Shown here one piece after another: positions 43,591 through 51,841 of a DNA stretch of 64,000 bases (positions are counted from its first letter, which is position 1; each line of letters begins with the position of its first letter). Both the position numbers and the translations under genes were made by a program. The DNA lies in NCBI RefSeq assembly GCF_021513235.1, contig NZ_CP090976.1, positions 1,736,001-1,800,000 of the forward strand. The letters are read 5' to 3'. The stretch is from Kaistella sp. 97-N-M2 (GTDB taxonomy: Bacteria; Bacteroidota; Bacteroidia; Flavobacteriales; Weeksellaceae). The notes beneath the pieces were generated by a model. The model saw only the letters and a list, made by a program, of their open reading frames with translations. It was not told where the DNA came from and ran no database searches.

Positions 43591-45468
43591 ATGAATTACA
43601 TTTCAGCCGAAAACCTTACGAAATCTTACGGAGTTAAAACCCTTTTCCGGGACATCACTTTTCATATCAACGAAGGCGACAAAATTGCCATCGTCGCTAA
43701 AAACGGCTCCGGAAAATCGACGTTGCTTAAAATTTTGATGGGCAAAGAGATCGCCGATTCCGGCACGGTTTCTATTAACAAAGATATTCAGGTGGTTTTG
43801 TTCGATCAGGAAATCGACTTTGAAGGTGAGTTGAATGTAGAAGAATTTATGATGACGCTTGATTCTGCACCCATCATGGCCCTGAAAAATTACCACCATG
43901 CTTTACTGTCTGAAGATCCGGACGATATGGACAAAGCGTTGAACGAGATGGAAATTCACGAAGCCTGGGATTTAGAAAACGAAATGAGTCAAATTTTGAG
44001 TCAACTGAAAATCACGGATCTGACTTCGAAAATGAAAACGCTTTCGGGCGGCCAGATCAAACGAGTTGCACTGGCGAAACTTTTGGTAGAGACGAGCGTG
44101 CAACATCGTCATACTTTGTTGATCATGGATGAACCCACGAATCACCTCGATGTGGATATGGTGGAATGGCTGGAGAATTATCTGTCTAAAGCCATGGTAA
44201 CCTTGCTGTTGGTAACGCATGACCGGTATTTTCTGGATGCGGTTTGCGATTTTATCTGGGAGATCGAAGATTTTAATCTGTACGTGCACAATGGAAGTTA
44301 TGCAACCTATTTGGAAAATAAGATCATTCGCGAAGACAACATGAATTCTACCATCGACAAAGCCCAAAACCTCTACAGGAAGGAGTTGGAGTGGATGCGC
44401 CGTCAGCCCAAAGCACGTACAACCAAATCCAAATCCCGACAAAGCGATTTCTACGAAACCGAAAAAGTGGCAAAAACCGACACGCGAAAAGATAAATTGG
44501 AACTCGATTTCGAAATGAAACGTTTGGGTCAGAAAATTTTGGAACTGAAAAACATCAGCAAAAGCTACGGCGACAATTTGTTGCTGAAAGATTTCTCATA
44601 TCAGTTTCAGCGCGGCGAAAAAGTGGGAATCGTGGGGAAAAACGGTGCCGGAAAATCGACACTTTTAAATATTATTCAAGGCTTAGAACCTTATGACAAA
44701 GGAGAAATTGAAACCGGCGAAACCATTAAATTCGGTTATTTCGCGCAGAAAGGTTTAAAATATAAAGAAGACCAAAGAGTCATCGACTTCATCAAAGATA
44801 TTTCCGAAAATTTTCCGTTGGCAAACGGCAGAACAATTTCTGCTTCCCAGTTTTTGCGGCTTTTCCTTTTTGATGATCAAACGCAGTATGCGCCGATCTC
44901 GAAACTCTCGGGCGGGGAAAAAAGACGCCTGCATTTGATGCACGTGCTTTACCAAAATCCCAACTTTCTGATTTTTGATGAGCCGACGAATGACCTGGAT
45001 TTACCGACGTTGACGGTTTTAGAGAATTTTCTTCTCACTTTTCAGGGCAGTTTAATCATCGTTTCTCACGACCGGTATTTTATGGACCGTATAGTGGACC
45101 ACATTTTAGCCTTTGAAGGTGACGGTGTGATCAAAGATTTCGTGGGAACCTTCTCCGAATACCGCGAGAAAAAATCGCAGGATTCGACTAAAAAACTCCC
45201 CGCAGAAATTGTTCATGAGCCCATTAAAAAAGAAACGGCTCCAGCGCCCGCTCCTTCTGCAACTAAAAAGCTGTCGTTTAAAGAACAGCAGGAATTAAAG
45301 GACATCGAAAAGGAGATGCCGAAATTGGAAAAAGAGCGCGGCGAAATCTTAGAAAAACTCAACAACGAAACGGATTACGCGAAGATCGCATCCTACTCCA
45401 CAAGTTTGGAAACAATTTCGGAAAAACTGCAGGAACTGGAGCTGCGTTGGCTCGAACTTCAGGATTAA
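43591..45468 (+). CDS. ABC-F family ATPase, Uup-like
   Basis: A 625-residue soluble protein with two ABC domains and no membrane part. The two Walker A motifs are KNGSGKST (about residue 35) and KNGAGKST (about residue 352). The signatures are LSGGQIKRVALAKLL and LSGGEKRRLHLMHVL. A linker rich in Arg and Lys follows the first domain, and a coiled-coil C-terminus (FKEQQELKDIEKEMPKLEKE) resembles the Uup C-terminal domain. ABC-F proteins act on the ribosome. Uup-type members are linked to ribosome biogenesis and transposon excision. No sign of an antibiotic-resistance subtype. Confidence 0.9.
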   Translation: MNYISAENLTKSYGVKTLFRDITFHINEGDKIAIVAKNGSGKSTLLKILMGKEIADSGTVSINKDIQVVLFDQEIDFEGELNVEEFMMTLDSAPIMALKNYHHALLSEDPDDMDKALNEMEIHEAWDLENEMSQILSQLKITDLTSKMKTLSGGQIKRVALAKLLVETSVQHRHTLLIMDEPTNHLDVDMVEWLENYLSKAMVTLLLVTHDRYFLDAVCDFIWEIEDFNLYVHNGSYATYLENKIIREDNMNSTIDKAQNLYRKELEWMRRQPKARTTKSKSRQSDFYETEKVAKTDTRKDKLELDFEMKRLGQKILELKNISKSYGDNLLLKDFSYQFQRGEKVGIVGKNGAGKSTLLNIIQGLEPYDKGEIETGETIKFGYFAQKGLKYKEDQRVIDFIKDISENFPLANGRTISASQFLRLFLFDDQTQYAPISKLSGGEKRRLHLMHVLYQNPNFLIFDEPTNDLDLPTLTVLENFLLTFQGSLIIVSHDRYFMDRIVDHILAFEGDGVIKDFVGTFSEYREKKSQDSTKKLPAEIVHEPIKKETAPAPAPSATKKLSFKEQQELKDIEKEMPKLEKERGEILEKLNNETDYAKIASYSTSLETISEKLQELELRWLELQD

Positions 45469-45606
45469 AATTGCCTGTATCATAAACTTCGCTTGCTGAT
45501 ATCGCAATAATGCTGCTGGATTTCGAATTCTCAAAAAACGTGATAAAAATCACCTGCCTTGAATACGGTTCATTTTCAATTACTTAAACGATACGGAATC
45601 TTTTTA

Positions 45607-45622
45607 TTTAGAATAATTCAAA
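45607..45622. promoter_or_regulatory. Possible Fur-type operator upstream of the TonB receptor
   Basis: TTTAGAATAATTCAAA is a near-perfect palindrome of the 7-1-7 Fur-box type. It lies just upstream of the promoter of a siderophore receptor. This is a pattern match only. Confidence 0.35.
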
Positions 45623-45628
45623 ATAGAC

Positions 45629-45659
45629 TTGTCTGTTAATCATTCATTTTTTACTTTTG
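45629..45659 (+). promoter_or_regulatory. Promoter of the TonB-dependent receptor (TTG-N20-TACTTTTG)
   Basis: TTG at 45629-45631 and TACTTTTG at 45652-45659 are 20 bp apart. The ATG lies 37 nt downstream. Confidence 0.65.
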
Positions 45660-45696
45660 CCCTGTTATTTTAATTCAGTCTAAATAAAAACGTTCT

Positions 45697-47916
45697 ATGA
45701 AAAAACAGATAATTGCTCTTGGCTCCTTAATGATCGTTGCGTCTGTGAACGCGCAAATGCAGTTTAAGCCCGAAAGCGATACTATTCGAATTCAGCAGAT
45801 AGAAGATATTAATCTGCACAAAACGGGAAATCCGAACATGGCTAAACCGCTTTCCTCCAAATCGAACTTAACGATTATGGAAAATCCGCAGCCCGTCGCC
45901 ATCGTTACGCACGAGATCATCGAGCAACAGCAATCCAAACAATTGAGTGAAGTTTTGCAGAACGTCAACGGTTTGTACATCACCTCGTCCCGGGGAAATT
46001 CGCAGGACAGTTTTGGTGGCAGAGGATTTAATTTTGGAAACGATAATATTTTTAAGAATGGCGCCAGAGTAAACAGCGGTGTTTTTCCGGAAGTTTCCGG
46101 TCTAGAGCGAGTTGAGGTTTTAAAAGGTGGAAATGCCATGCTTTACGGAAATGTAGCTGCTGGCGGCGTGGTGAATTTGATCACAAAAAAACCGAGATTC
46201 GATTTCGGCGGCAGTGTCGGTTTCTCCGCAGGAAGCTGGAACACTTTTAAACCAACGGTGGATTTTTACGGTCCCCTTTCAGATAAAGTGGCGTTCCGGG
46301 TTAATGGCGCCTACGAAACTGCCGACAGTTTCCGTGATGTTGTTGAATCTGAAAAATACTACTTCAATCCTTCTTTTCTTTTTAACATCGGTGAAAAATC
46401 ACAGTTGATTGTGGAAGCTGACTACTTGAAAAACGATTTCACTCCCGACTTCGGAATTGGATCCATTACCAATAAAGATAATTCTTACTCTTTAAATACA
46501 TTTTTGCCAAGAAATGCCTTTGTGGGTGCCGACTGGCAATTTCAAAATGTAGAACAGGCCACGGCTGGCATTACATTTAACCATCAGTTTAATGATGTTT
46601 GGACTTTGAACGCAGTAGCTTCTTATCAAAATTATACGAAAGATTATTTTTCTACGGAACGCGTGCAGTGGGGCTATGCAACGCCCGACGCTACTCGACT
46701 GTCCTGGAAAAGACCAGTTAACAGAACTTACGCTGAGCAGAACTACACGTCTTTGCAGATAAATTTAAACGGTGAGGTGAAAACAGGAAGTGTAAATCAT
46801 AAAATTCTAGTAGGTACCGATGGCGATTATGGAACGAATGATTCGTATGGGTACAATCTTTCTCAGTCCCAATACGGAACCAAAGGAAGTATCAACGGAA
46901 CCATTTATCTGGATGATCCTTCTTCCTGGGCATCCGGCGCAATCCCAACGGCCGAAAGAAGAGACCGAAACCGGATTCCGACGCAAAGATTCGGGATTTA
47001 TGCGCAGGATTATATTGAGCTTTCAGATAAATTTAAAGTATTGGCCGGTTTAAGATGGTCCTACATTGAGAACAAAGAATCTGAAAAGAAAACCTTTGCA
47101 ACGGATATTACGGCGAACACGGCGGGGACGTTAGACAGAGCCTTTTCCCCGAAAGGAGGTTTGGTTTATATGCCAAACGAAAATTTATCGTTATTTGCTA
47201 CCTATACCAATTCATTTTCCGCAAACACAGGACAGGATGCTGTAAGCGGCGAGTCTTTGAAGCCCTCTGTCATCGATCAGTTTGAAGTCGGAATGAAAAA
47301 GAATTTCTGGAACAATGCAGTGGCACTGAACCTTTCCCTTTACCAAATTGAAAACCGAAACTTTTACCAGACAGCGGAAATGAAAGACGGCTTACCAAAC
47401 AGTGATTCGAATTTCAAAGAGTTCGCCGGTAAAATGCGCAGCCAAGGGGTAGAATTAGACATCACCGGAAATCCTTATCCGAATCTGTCGATTATCGCCG
47501 GAGCCTCATACAATCATTCTGTTTATCTGGATACGCCTGCAGATTTTGGATACGTGGAAAATCAAAGATTGGTTAGAACGCCTTCAACAACGGTGAACGG
47601 CTCGGTTTTTTATACCTTTACCAATTATGTGAAAGGTCTGAAACTCGGCGCAAGTGCTTACTACGTGGGCGGCCGGATCGCGGGTTGGAACGACACGAAA
47701 AAAACTTTGAACGATAGAAACGGCGTCTCCCGGTTTTTGGACGTCGGCGATTATGTGACAGCGGCGGTTTCTGCAGGTTACGACTGGAAGAAATTCTCGG
47801 TCATGGCCAAAGTGGGAAACCTCTTCGATGCGGTGGAGTACAACTATCACGAAAACTACTCCGTAAACCCGATTACGCCGAGAAATTACTACGTAACCTT
47901 AACATACAAACTCTAA
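45697..47916 (+). CDS. TonB-dependent siderophore receptor
   Basis: A 739-residue outer-membrane receptor with a signal peptide (LGSLMIVASVNAQ). The plug domain contains QLSEVLQNVNGLYITSSRG, GGRGFNFGNDNIFKNG and RVEVLKGGNAMLYGNVAAGG, typical of the FhuA/FepA-like siderophore group. The beta-barrel ends with the C-terminal signature NYYVTLTYKL (aromatic third from the end). It imports ferric siderophores using TonB energy. A possible Fur palindrome upstream and the PepSY gene downstream support a role in iron uptake. Confidence 0.9.
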   Translation: MKKQIIALGSLMIVASVNAQMQFKPESDTIRIQQIEDINLHKTGNPNMAKPLSSKSNLTIMENPQPVAIVTHEIIEQQQSKQLSEVLQNVNGLYITSSRGNSQDSFGGRGFNFGNDNIFKNGARVNSGVFPEVSGLERVEVLKGGNAMLYGNVAAGGVVNLITKKPRFDFGGSVGFSAGSWNTFKPTVDFYGPLSDKVAFRVNGAYETADSFRDVVESEKYYFNPSFLFNIGEKSQLIVEADYLKNDFTPDFGIGSITNKDNSYSLNTFLPRNAFVGADWQFQNVEQATAGITFNHQFNDVWTLNAVASYQNYTKDYFSTERVQWGYATPDATRLSWKRPVNRTYAEQNYTSLQINLNGEVKTGSVNHKILVGTDGDYGTNDSYGYNLSQSQYGTKGSINGTIYLDDPSSWASGAIPTAERRDRNRIPTQRFGIYAQDYIELSDKFKVLAGLRWSYIENKESEKKTFATDITANTAGTLDRAFSPKGGLVYMPNENLSLFATYTNSFSANTGQDAVSGESLKPSVIDQFEVGMKKNFWNNAVALNLSLYQIENRNFYQTAEMKDGLPNSDSNFKEFAGKMRSQGVELDITGNPYPNLSIIAGASYNHSVYLDTPADFGYVENQRLVRTPSTTVNGSVFYTFTNYVKGLKLGASAYYVGGRIAGWNDTKKTLNDRNGVSRFLDVGDYVTAAVSAGYDWKKFSVMAKVGNLFDAVEYNYHENYSVNPITPRNYYVTLTYKL

Positions 47917-47954
47917 TAGAAAATTTCTTCATATCAAATTAAATTATTAGAATA

Positions 47955-47982
47955 AACAGTGGAAACTTCGGTTTCCGCTGTT
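47955..47982 (+). terminator. UUCG-capped hairpin between receptor and PepSY genes
   Basis: AACAGTGGAAAC pairs with GTTTCCGCTGTT (one T-G pair) around a TTCG loop, a 12-bp stem. No T run follows, so it may be an mRNA-stabilising or processing hairpin rather than a strong terminator. Confidence 0.55.
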
Positions 47983-48025
47983 CTTGTTGAAAACCAAATA
48001 ACCTTTCATAAAAAAACAGAAAACT

Positions 48026-48544
48026 ATGGCAGCAATTAAGGACACCAAATCATTCATGCGGATCACCCACCGCTATCTGGGTTATTTCGCGGCGGGAATT
48101 ATGGCCGTTTATGCAATCAGCGGCGTATTGTTGATTTACCGCGACACCAATTTTCTTAAAAAAGAAAATAAAACGGAAATTGTTTTGAAACCCAATCTCA
48201 CCGATAAAGAACTCGCGAAAGAGATCAAAATGCGTAATGTTGAATTTAAACCCGGCGGCGGCGACCTGAAAACCTTCGAAAACGGAACCTACAACGCGAA
48301 AACCGGCGAGGCAAAATATTCGAAAATGAAACTGCCTTTCGTTTTGGAAAAATTCAATGAGTTGCACAAATCCACGTCAAACCACCGCTATGCTTCCCTG
48401 AATACCGTGTTTGGTCTTGTTTTGTTTTTCTTTGTGATCTCCTCTTTTTGGATGTTCAATTTCAAATCCAAAGCTTTTCGTCGCGGAATGATCTATGCAG
48501 GAATCGGATTTGTGCTGGCCCTGATCATGGTATTTTTTCAATAA
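48026..48544 (+). CDS. PepSY domain membrane protein
   Basis: A 172-residue protein. An N-terminal helix reads RYLGYFAAGIMAVYAISGVL, a soluble PepSY-like segment lies in the middle (about 50-110), and two C-terminal helices follow (LNTVFGLVLFFFVISSFWMF and the last 20 residues). It is a short relative of PepSY-associated TM proteins that often accompany siderophore receptors and may act as ferric-siderophore reductases. The short form lacks the usual four-helix core, so its exact role is unclear. It follows the TonB receptor by 109 bp. Confidence 0.8.
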   Translation: MAAIKDTKSFMRITHRYLGYFAAGIMAVYAISGVLLIYRDTNFLKKENKTEIVLKPNLTDKELAKEIKMRNVEFKPGGGDLKTFENGTYNAKTGEAKYSKMKLPFVLEKFNELHKSTSNHRYASLNTVFGLVLFFFVISSFWMFNFKSKAFRRGMIYAGIGFVLALIMVFFQ

Positions 48545-48561
48545 AGATCTCTGCACGACGT

Positions 48562-48598
48562 AAACATTTAAACAAAACTTTTGTTAAATGTTTTTTTT
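48562..48598 (+). terminator. Terminator after the PepSY gene
   Basis: AAACATTTAA-A-CAAAA pairs with CTTTTGTTAAATGTTT (one bulged A), followed by a T run. It separates the iron-uptake genes from rpsP. Confidence 0.75.
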
Positions 48599-48629
48599 CT
48601 GATCGCCATCAGAAATGCAGTTTTAGCGA

Positions 48630-48659
48630 TTGGTGAATTGGAAAAAATGATTATCTTTG
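48630..48659 (+). promoter_or_regulatory. Promoter of rpsP-rimM (TTG-N19-TATCTTTG)
   Basis: TTG at 48630-48632 and TATCTTTG at 48652-48659 are 19 bp apart, followed by CACCC as at other strong promoters here. The leader before the rpsP ATG is 46 nt. Confidence 0.75.
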
Positions 48660-48705
48660 CACCCTTATAAACAATCGGGACGAGTTCCCACAAAATCAAA
48701 CATTT

Positions 48706-49479
48706 ATGTCAGTAAAAATCAGATTACAAAGACACGGTAAAAAAGGAAAACCTTTTTTCCACATCGTAGTTGCCGATGCAAGAGCAAGTAGAGATGGTAA
48801 ATTCATCGAAAAAATCGGTACTTACAATCCGGTTCTTAACCCTGCAGTAATCGAACTTAACGTCGATTCCGCTGTAAAATGGTTAAACAACGGAGCGCAG
48901 CCAACCGATACTGCCCGTGCAATTCTTTCCTACAAAGGAGTTCTTTACAAAAAACACTTACAGGGTGGAGTAGCGAAAGGAGCTTTCGATCAGGCAGAAG
49001 CCGATACAAAATTCGCCGCTTGGTTAGAAGGAAAAGAAAAACAGGTTCTTGGTAAAAAAGATGGTTTGAGCAAAGCTAAACAAGAAGCTAAACAGGCTGC
49101 TCTTGATGCGGAAACTAAAGTAAACCAAACTAGAGTAGACGCTGCTGCCAAAGTTGAAGCCGATGCGAAAGCAGAAGAAGATGCGAAAAAAGCAGAAGCA
49201 AAAGCTGCTGCCGATGCTAAAGCTGCAGAAGTCAAAGCTGCCGAAGACGCAAAAACTGCGGAAGAGGAAGCTGCAAAAGCACCCGTTGCTGAAGCTGCTG
49301 AAGAACCGAAAGAAGAAAAAACAGCTGTGGAAACAGTTGCCGAAACTTTAGGCGGAGCCGCTGCTGCTGTTGCAGGAGCTGTAGATTCTGTGAAAGAAAC
49401 CGTAGCCAACGTTACTGAGAAAATTACAGGAAGCGACGAAGCTGCAACTGAAGAAGGAACTGACGAAGCAAAAGCTTAA
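48706..49479 (+). CDS. rpsP: 30S ribosomal protein S16 with long C-terminal extension
   Basis: 257 residues, against about 80-90 for most bacterial S16. The first 85 residues are the conserved S16 fold ([40 protein letters not shown]). From about residue 115 the sequence is a low-complexity Ala/Glu/Lys/Asp stretch, predicted as a long charged helix or disordered arm. Extended S16 proteins occur in flavobacteria, but the function of the tail is unknown. It is co-transcribed with rimM, 14 bp downstream. Confidence 0.95.
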   Translation: MSVKIRLQRHGKKGKPFFHIVVADARASRDGKFIEKIGTYNPVLNPAVIELNVDSAVKWLNNGAQPTDTARAILSYKGVLYKKHLQGGVAKGAFDQAEADTKFAAWLEGKEKQVLGKKDGLSKAKQEAKQAALDAETKVNQTRVDAAAKVEADAKAEEDAKKAEAKAAADAKAAEVKAAEDAKTAEEEAAKAPVAEAAEEPKEEKTAVETVAETLGGAAAAVAGAVDSVKETVANVTEKITGSDEAATEEGTDEAKA

Positions 49480-49493
49480 AAAAAAACACCGTG

Positions 49494-50036
49494 ATGCGAA
49501 AAGAAGATTGCTATTTTTTAGGAAAAATCACACGCAGACACGGTCTTCAGGGAAATGTGTTCTTGAAACTGGATACAGACCAACCTGAAATGTACACCAA
49601 ACTGGAATCAATATTCGTTGACATCAACGGATTATTGGTTCCTTTTTTCGTGGCAAAACAATCCTGGAGTAAGGGCGAAACGCTTATTATCTCCTTCAAA
49701 AATTCTACCGAAGCGCTTGTCAATCAGGCCGTGGGCAAGGACGTTTATCTGCCCCTTTCTACCTTGCCAAAATTAACCGGCAACCAATTTTATTACCACG
49801 ATGTCATCGGCTTCGAGATCCGCGAAGAAGACGGCAAAAGCTGTGGTATCATCGAGTCCATTAACGACCAAACCGGCCAACACTATTTCGTGCTGAATTT
49901 AGCAGGCACGCAGATCGTAATTCCCATCATCAAAGACTGGATTCTGGAAGTTAACAGAGAAGAAAAATTCCTCAAAATGGCATTGCCCGAAGGTTTGATG
50001 GACGTTTTTCTGGTTCCTTCAAAAAAAGACGAGTAG
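49494..50036 (+). CDS. rimM: 16S rRNA processing protein RimM
   Basis: About 180 residues from the ATG at 49494. A GTG one codon earlier is possible. The N-terminal RimM barrel has the motif FLGKITRRHGLQGNVFLKLD, and the C-terminal PRC-barrel has VIGFEIREEDGKSCGIIESI and VIPIIKDWILEV. RimM helps mature the 30S head together with S13 and S19. Its place after rpsP is the conserved bacterial order, although trmD, which usually follows, is at 35.3 kb here. Confidence 0.93.
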   Translation: MRKEDCYFLGKITRRHGLQGNVFLKLDTDQPEMYTKLESIFVDINGLLVPFFVAKQSWSKGETLIISFKNSTEALVNQAVGKDVYLPLSTLPKLTGNQFYYHDVIGFEIREEDGKSCGIIESINDQTGQHYFVLNLAGTQIVIPIIKDWILEVNREEKFLKMALPEGLMDVFLVPSKKDE

Positions 50037-50050
50037 TATTCAACCTATTT

Positions 50051-50160
50051 TTTAGGCGACTTCATCCGTCTGGAATTATTACTGAGCTTGTCGAAGTGTT
50101 CACGCTTTTTGCCGCGCACCTTTGCCAAAAAAAGTTCCGCACACGTCCGGTCGCGATTCC
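50051..50160 (+). repeat. Dispersed intergenic hairpin repeat, copy C
   Basis: It opens with TTTAGGCGACTTCATCCG, similar to copies A and B. The central part is CACGCTTTTTGCCGCGCACC with TTTGCCAAAAAAAG, and the right arm is ACACGTCCGGTCGCG. A CTGAGCTTGTCGAAGT element (50082-50097) interrupts it. That 15-mer is, to my memory, a widely repeated sequence in many bacterial genomes. It lies between rimM and asnS and contains no gene. Confidence 0.5.
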
Positions 50161-50246
50161 GGTTCCCTCCTAAAAACTGCTTTAATTTAAGCAAAATTCT
50201 TTTAATAAATTTTTCCGCCTGCATCAAAAATTACGCCATTTTTTAG

Positions 50247-50254
50247 TAAGTTTG
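50247..50254 (+). promoter_or_regulatory. Possible -7 box for asnS
   Basis: TAAGTTTG fits TAnnTTTG and would give a leader of about 65 nt. No good -33 element is seen. Confidence 0.35.
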
Positions 50255-50324
50255 CATGTACTGATTTCACGAAAAAGCGGAAATAAGCAACGTTTCCCCG
50301 GACCATCAAAATTTCAATTTAGCA

Positions 50325-51770
50325 ATGAGAACGACCATTAAAGAATTATTAGGCGATTATAAAAAAATACTTCATCACGACATTACCGTTCAGGGCTGGG
50401 TTCGGGCGTTCCGCTCCAACCGTTTTATCGCTTTGAATGATGGTTCCACACTCAATAATTTGCAGGTTGTCGTCGACTTCGAAAAGTTTGATGAGGAAAT
50501 CCTTAAAAACATCAGTAACGCCGCTTCCTTAAAAATCGTCGGCGAAGTCGTCGAGAGCCAGGGCGCGGGACAGAGCATCGAAATCATCGCGAAAAAAATT
50601 ACCGTTTTAGGCGATAACTTTACCGAAGAACGCGACAAAACTATCCTTCAGCCCAAAAAACATTCCTTAGAACTTTTGCGCGAGCAGGCACATTTGCGCT
50701 TTCGAACCAATTTGTTCAGCGCGATCTTCCGCGTGAGAAGTTCCGTGAGTTTTGCCATTCATCAGTTTTTTAACCAAAACCAGTTCTTCTACATGAACAC
50801 GCCTATCGTTACAGGCGCGGATGCAGAAGGGGCCGGAGAAATGTTTGGCGTTACAAACTTTGATCTTAACAATATTCCGCGCACCGAAAGCGGCGACATC
50901 GATTTCGAACAGGATTTTTTCGGCAAGAAAACCAATTTAACGGTTTCCGGACAACTTAACGTGGAAACCGCAATGATGGGCTTGGGCAGAGTTTACACCT
51001 TCGGCCCGACCTTCCGCGCAGAAAATTCCAACACAACGCGTCACCTGGCGGAATTCTGGATGGTGGAGCCCGAAGTGGCCTTTAATAATTTAGAAGACAA
51101 CATCGATCTCGCAGAAGATTTCCTAAAATACGTCATCAATTACGTTCTCGAAAACTGTAAAGATGATCTTGAATTTTTAGACAAACGCTTCGCCGAGGAG
51201 CAAAAGCAGAAACCTGAGAAAGACAGAGCTTCCGAAGGACTGATCGAAAAACTGGAGAACGTTATCGCGAAGCGGTTCAAAAGAGTTTCGTACACTGAAG
51301 CCATCGACATCCTGAAAAATTCAAAAGAAAATAAAAAAGGAAAATTCCAGTTCCCTATTGAAGAATGGGGCGCCGATCTGCAGAGCGAGCACGAACGCTT
51401 CCTCGTGGAGAAACATTTTGAAAGTCCTGTGGTTTTATTTGATTACCCAAAAGAGATCAAAGCTTTCTACATGAAACTGAACGAGGACGGGAAAACCGTA
51501 GCCGCGATGGACGTTCTTTTCCCCGGAATTGGCGAAATCATTGGCGGATCGCAGCGGGAAGATAAATTCGATGTGCTGAAGAAAAAAATGAAAGTAATGA
51601 ACGTTGATGAAGAGGAACTTTGGTGGTATATGGACACGCGAAAATTCGGGTCTGTTCCGCATGCCGGTTTCGGACTTGGTTTGGAAAGACTGGTTCTTTT
51701 CGTGACGGGAATGACGAACATTCGCGACGTCATCCCTTTCCCCAGAACGCCTCATAACGCGGAGTTCTAA
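50325..51770 (+). CDS. asnS: Asparaginyl-tRNA synthetase
   Basis: A 481-residue class IIb synthetase. The N-terminal OB-fold starts at ITVQGWVRAFRSNRFIALND. Motif 2 is TFRAENSNTTRHLAEFWMVE, and motif 3 is GFGLGLERLVLFVTGMTNIR. It ends in DVIPFPRTP, as in AsnS. AspRS is excluded by the length and by the absence of a GAD insertion. It charges tRNA-Asn. The sigma-54 gene follows 71 bp later. Confidence 0.95.
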   Translation: MRTTIKELLGDYKKILHHDITVQGWVRAFRSNRFIALNDGSTLNNLQVVVDFEKFDEEILKNISNAASLKIVGEVVESQGAGQSIEIIAKKITVLGDNFTEERDKTILQPKKHSLELLREQAHLRFRTNLFSAIFRVRSSVSFAIHQFFNQNQFFYMNTPIVTGADAEGAGEMFGVTNFDLNNIPRTESGDIDFEQDFFGKKTNLTVSGQLNVETAMMGLGRVYTFGPTFRAENSNTTRHLAEFWMVEPEVAFNNLEDNIDLAEDFLKYVINYVLENCKDDLEFLDKRFAEEQKQKPEKDRASEGLIEKLENVIAKRFKRVSYTEAIDILKNSKENKKGKFQFPIEEWGADLQSEHERFLVEKHFESPVVLFDYPKEIKAFYMKLNEDGKTVAAMDVLFPGIGEIIGGSQREDKFDVLKKKMKVMNVDEEELWWYMDTRKFGSVPHAGFGLGLERLVLFVTGMTNIRDVIPFPRTPHNAEF

Positions 51771-51841
51771 AAAATATCGTATGTTTAGGTTAAATTAGAC
51801 CTTAAATTCAAGTTAAAAAATTAGAGAAATAGCATCATAAT

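Noticed and set aside
48990-49409. A long Ser/Ala-rich frame antisense to the rpsP tail
   Set aside because: It is the reverse reading of an Ala/Glu/Lys codon repeat, open by composition only.
50045-50227. A 60-codon open frame on the minus strand after rimM
   Set aside because: It lies inside repeat copy C and has a low-complexity basic sequence. There is no sign of coding.
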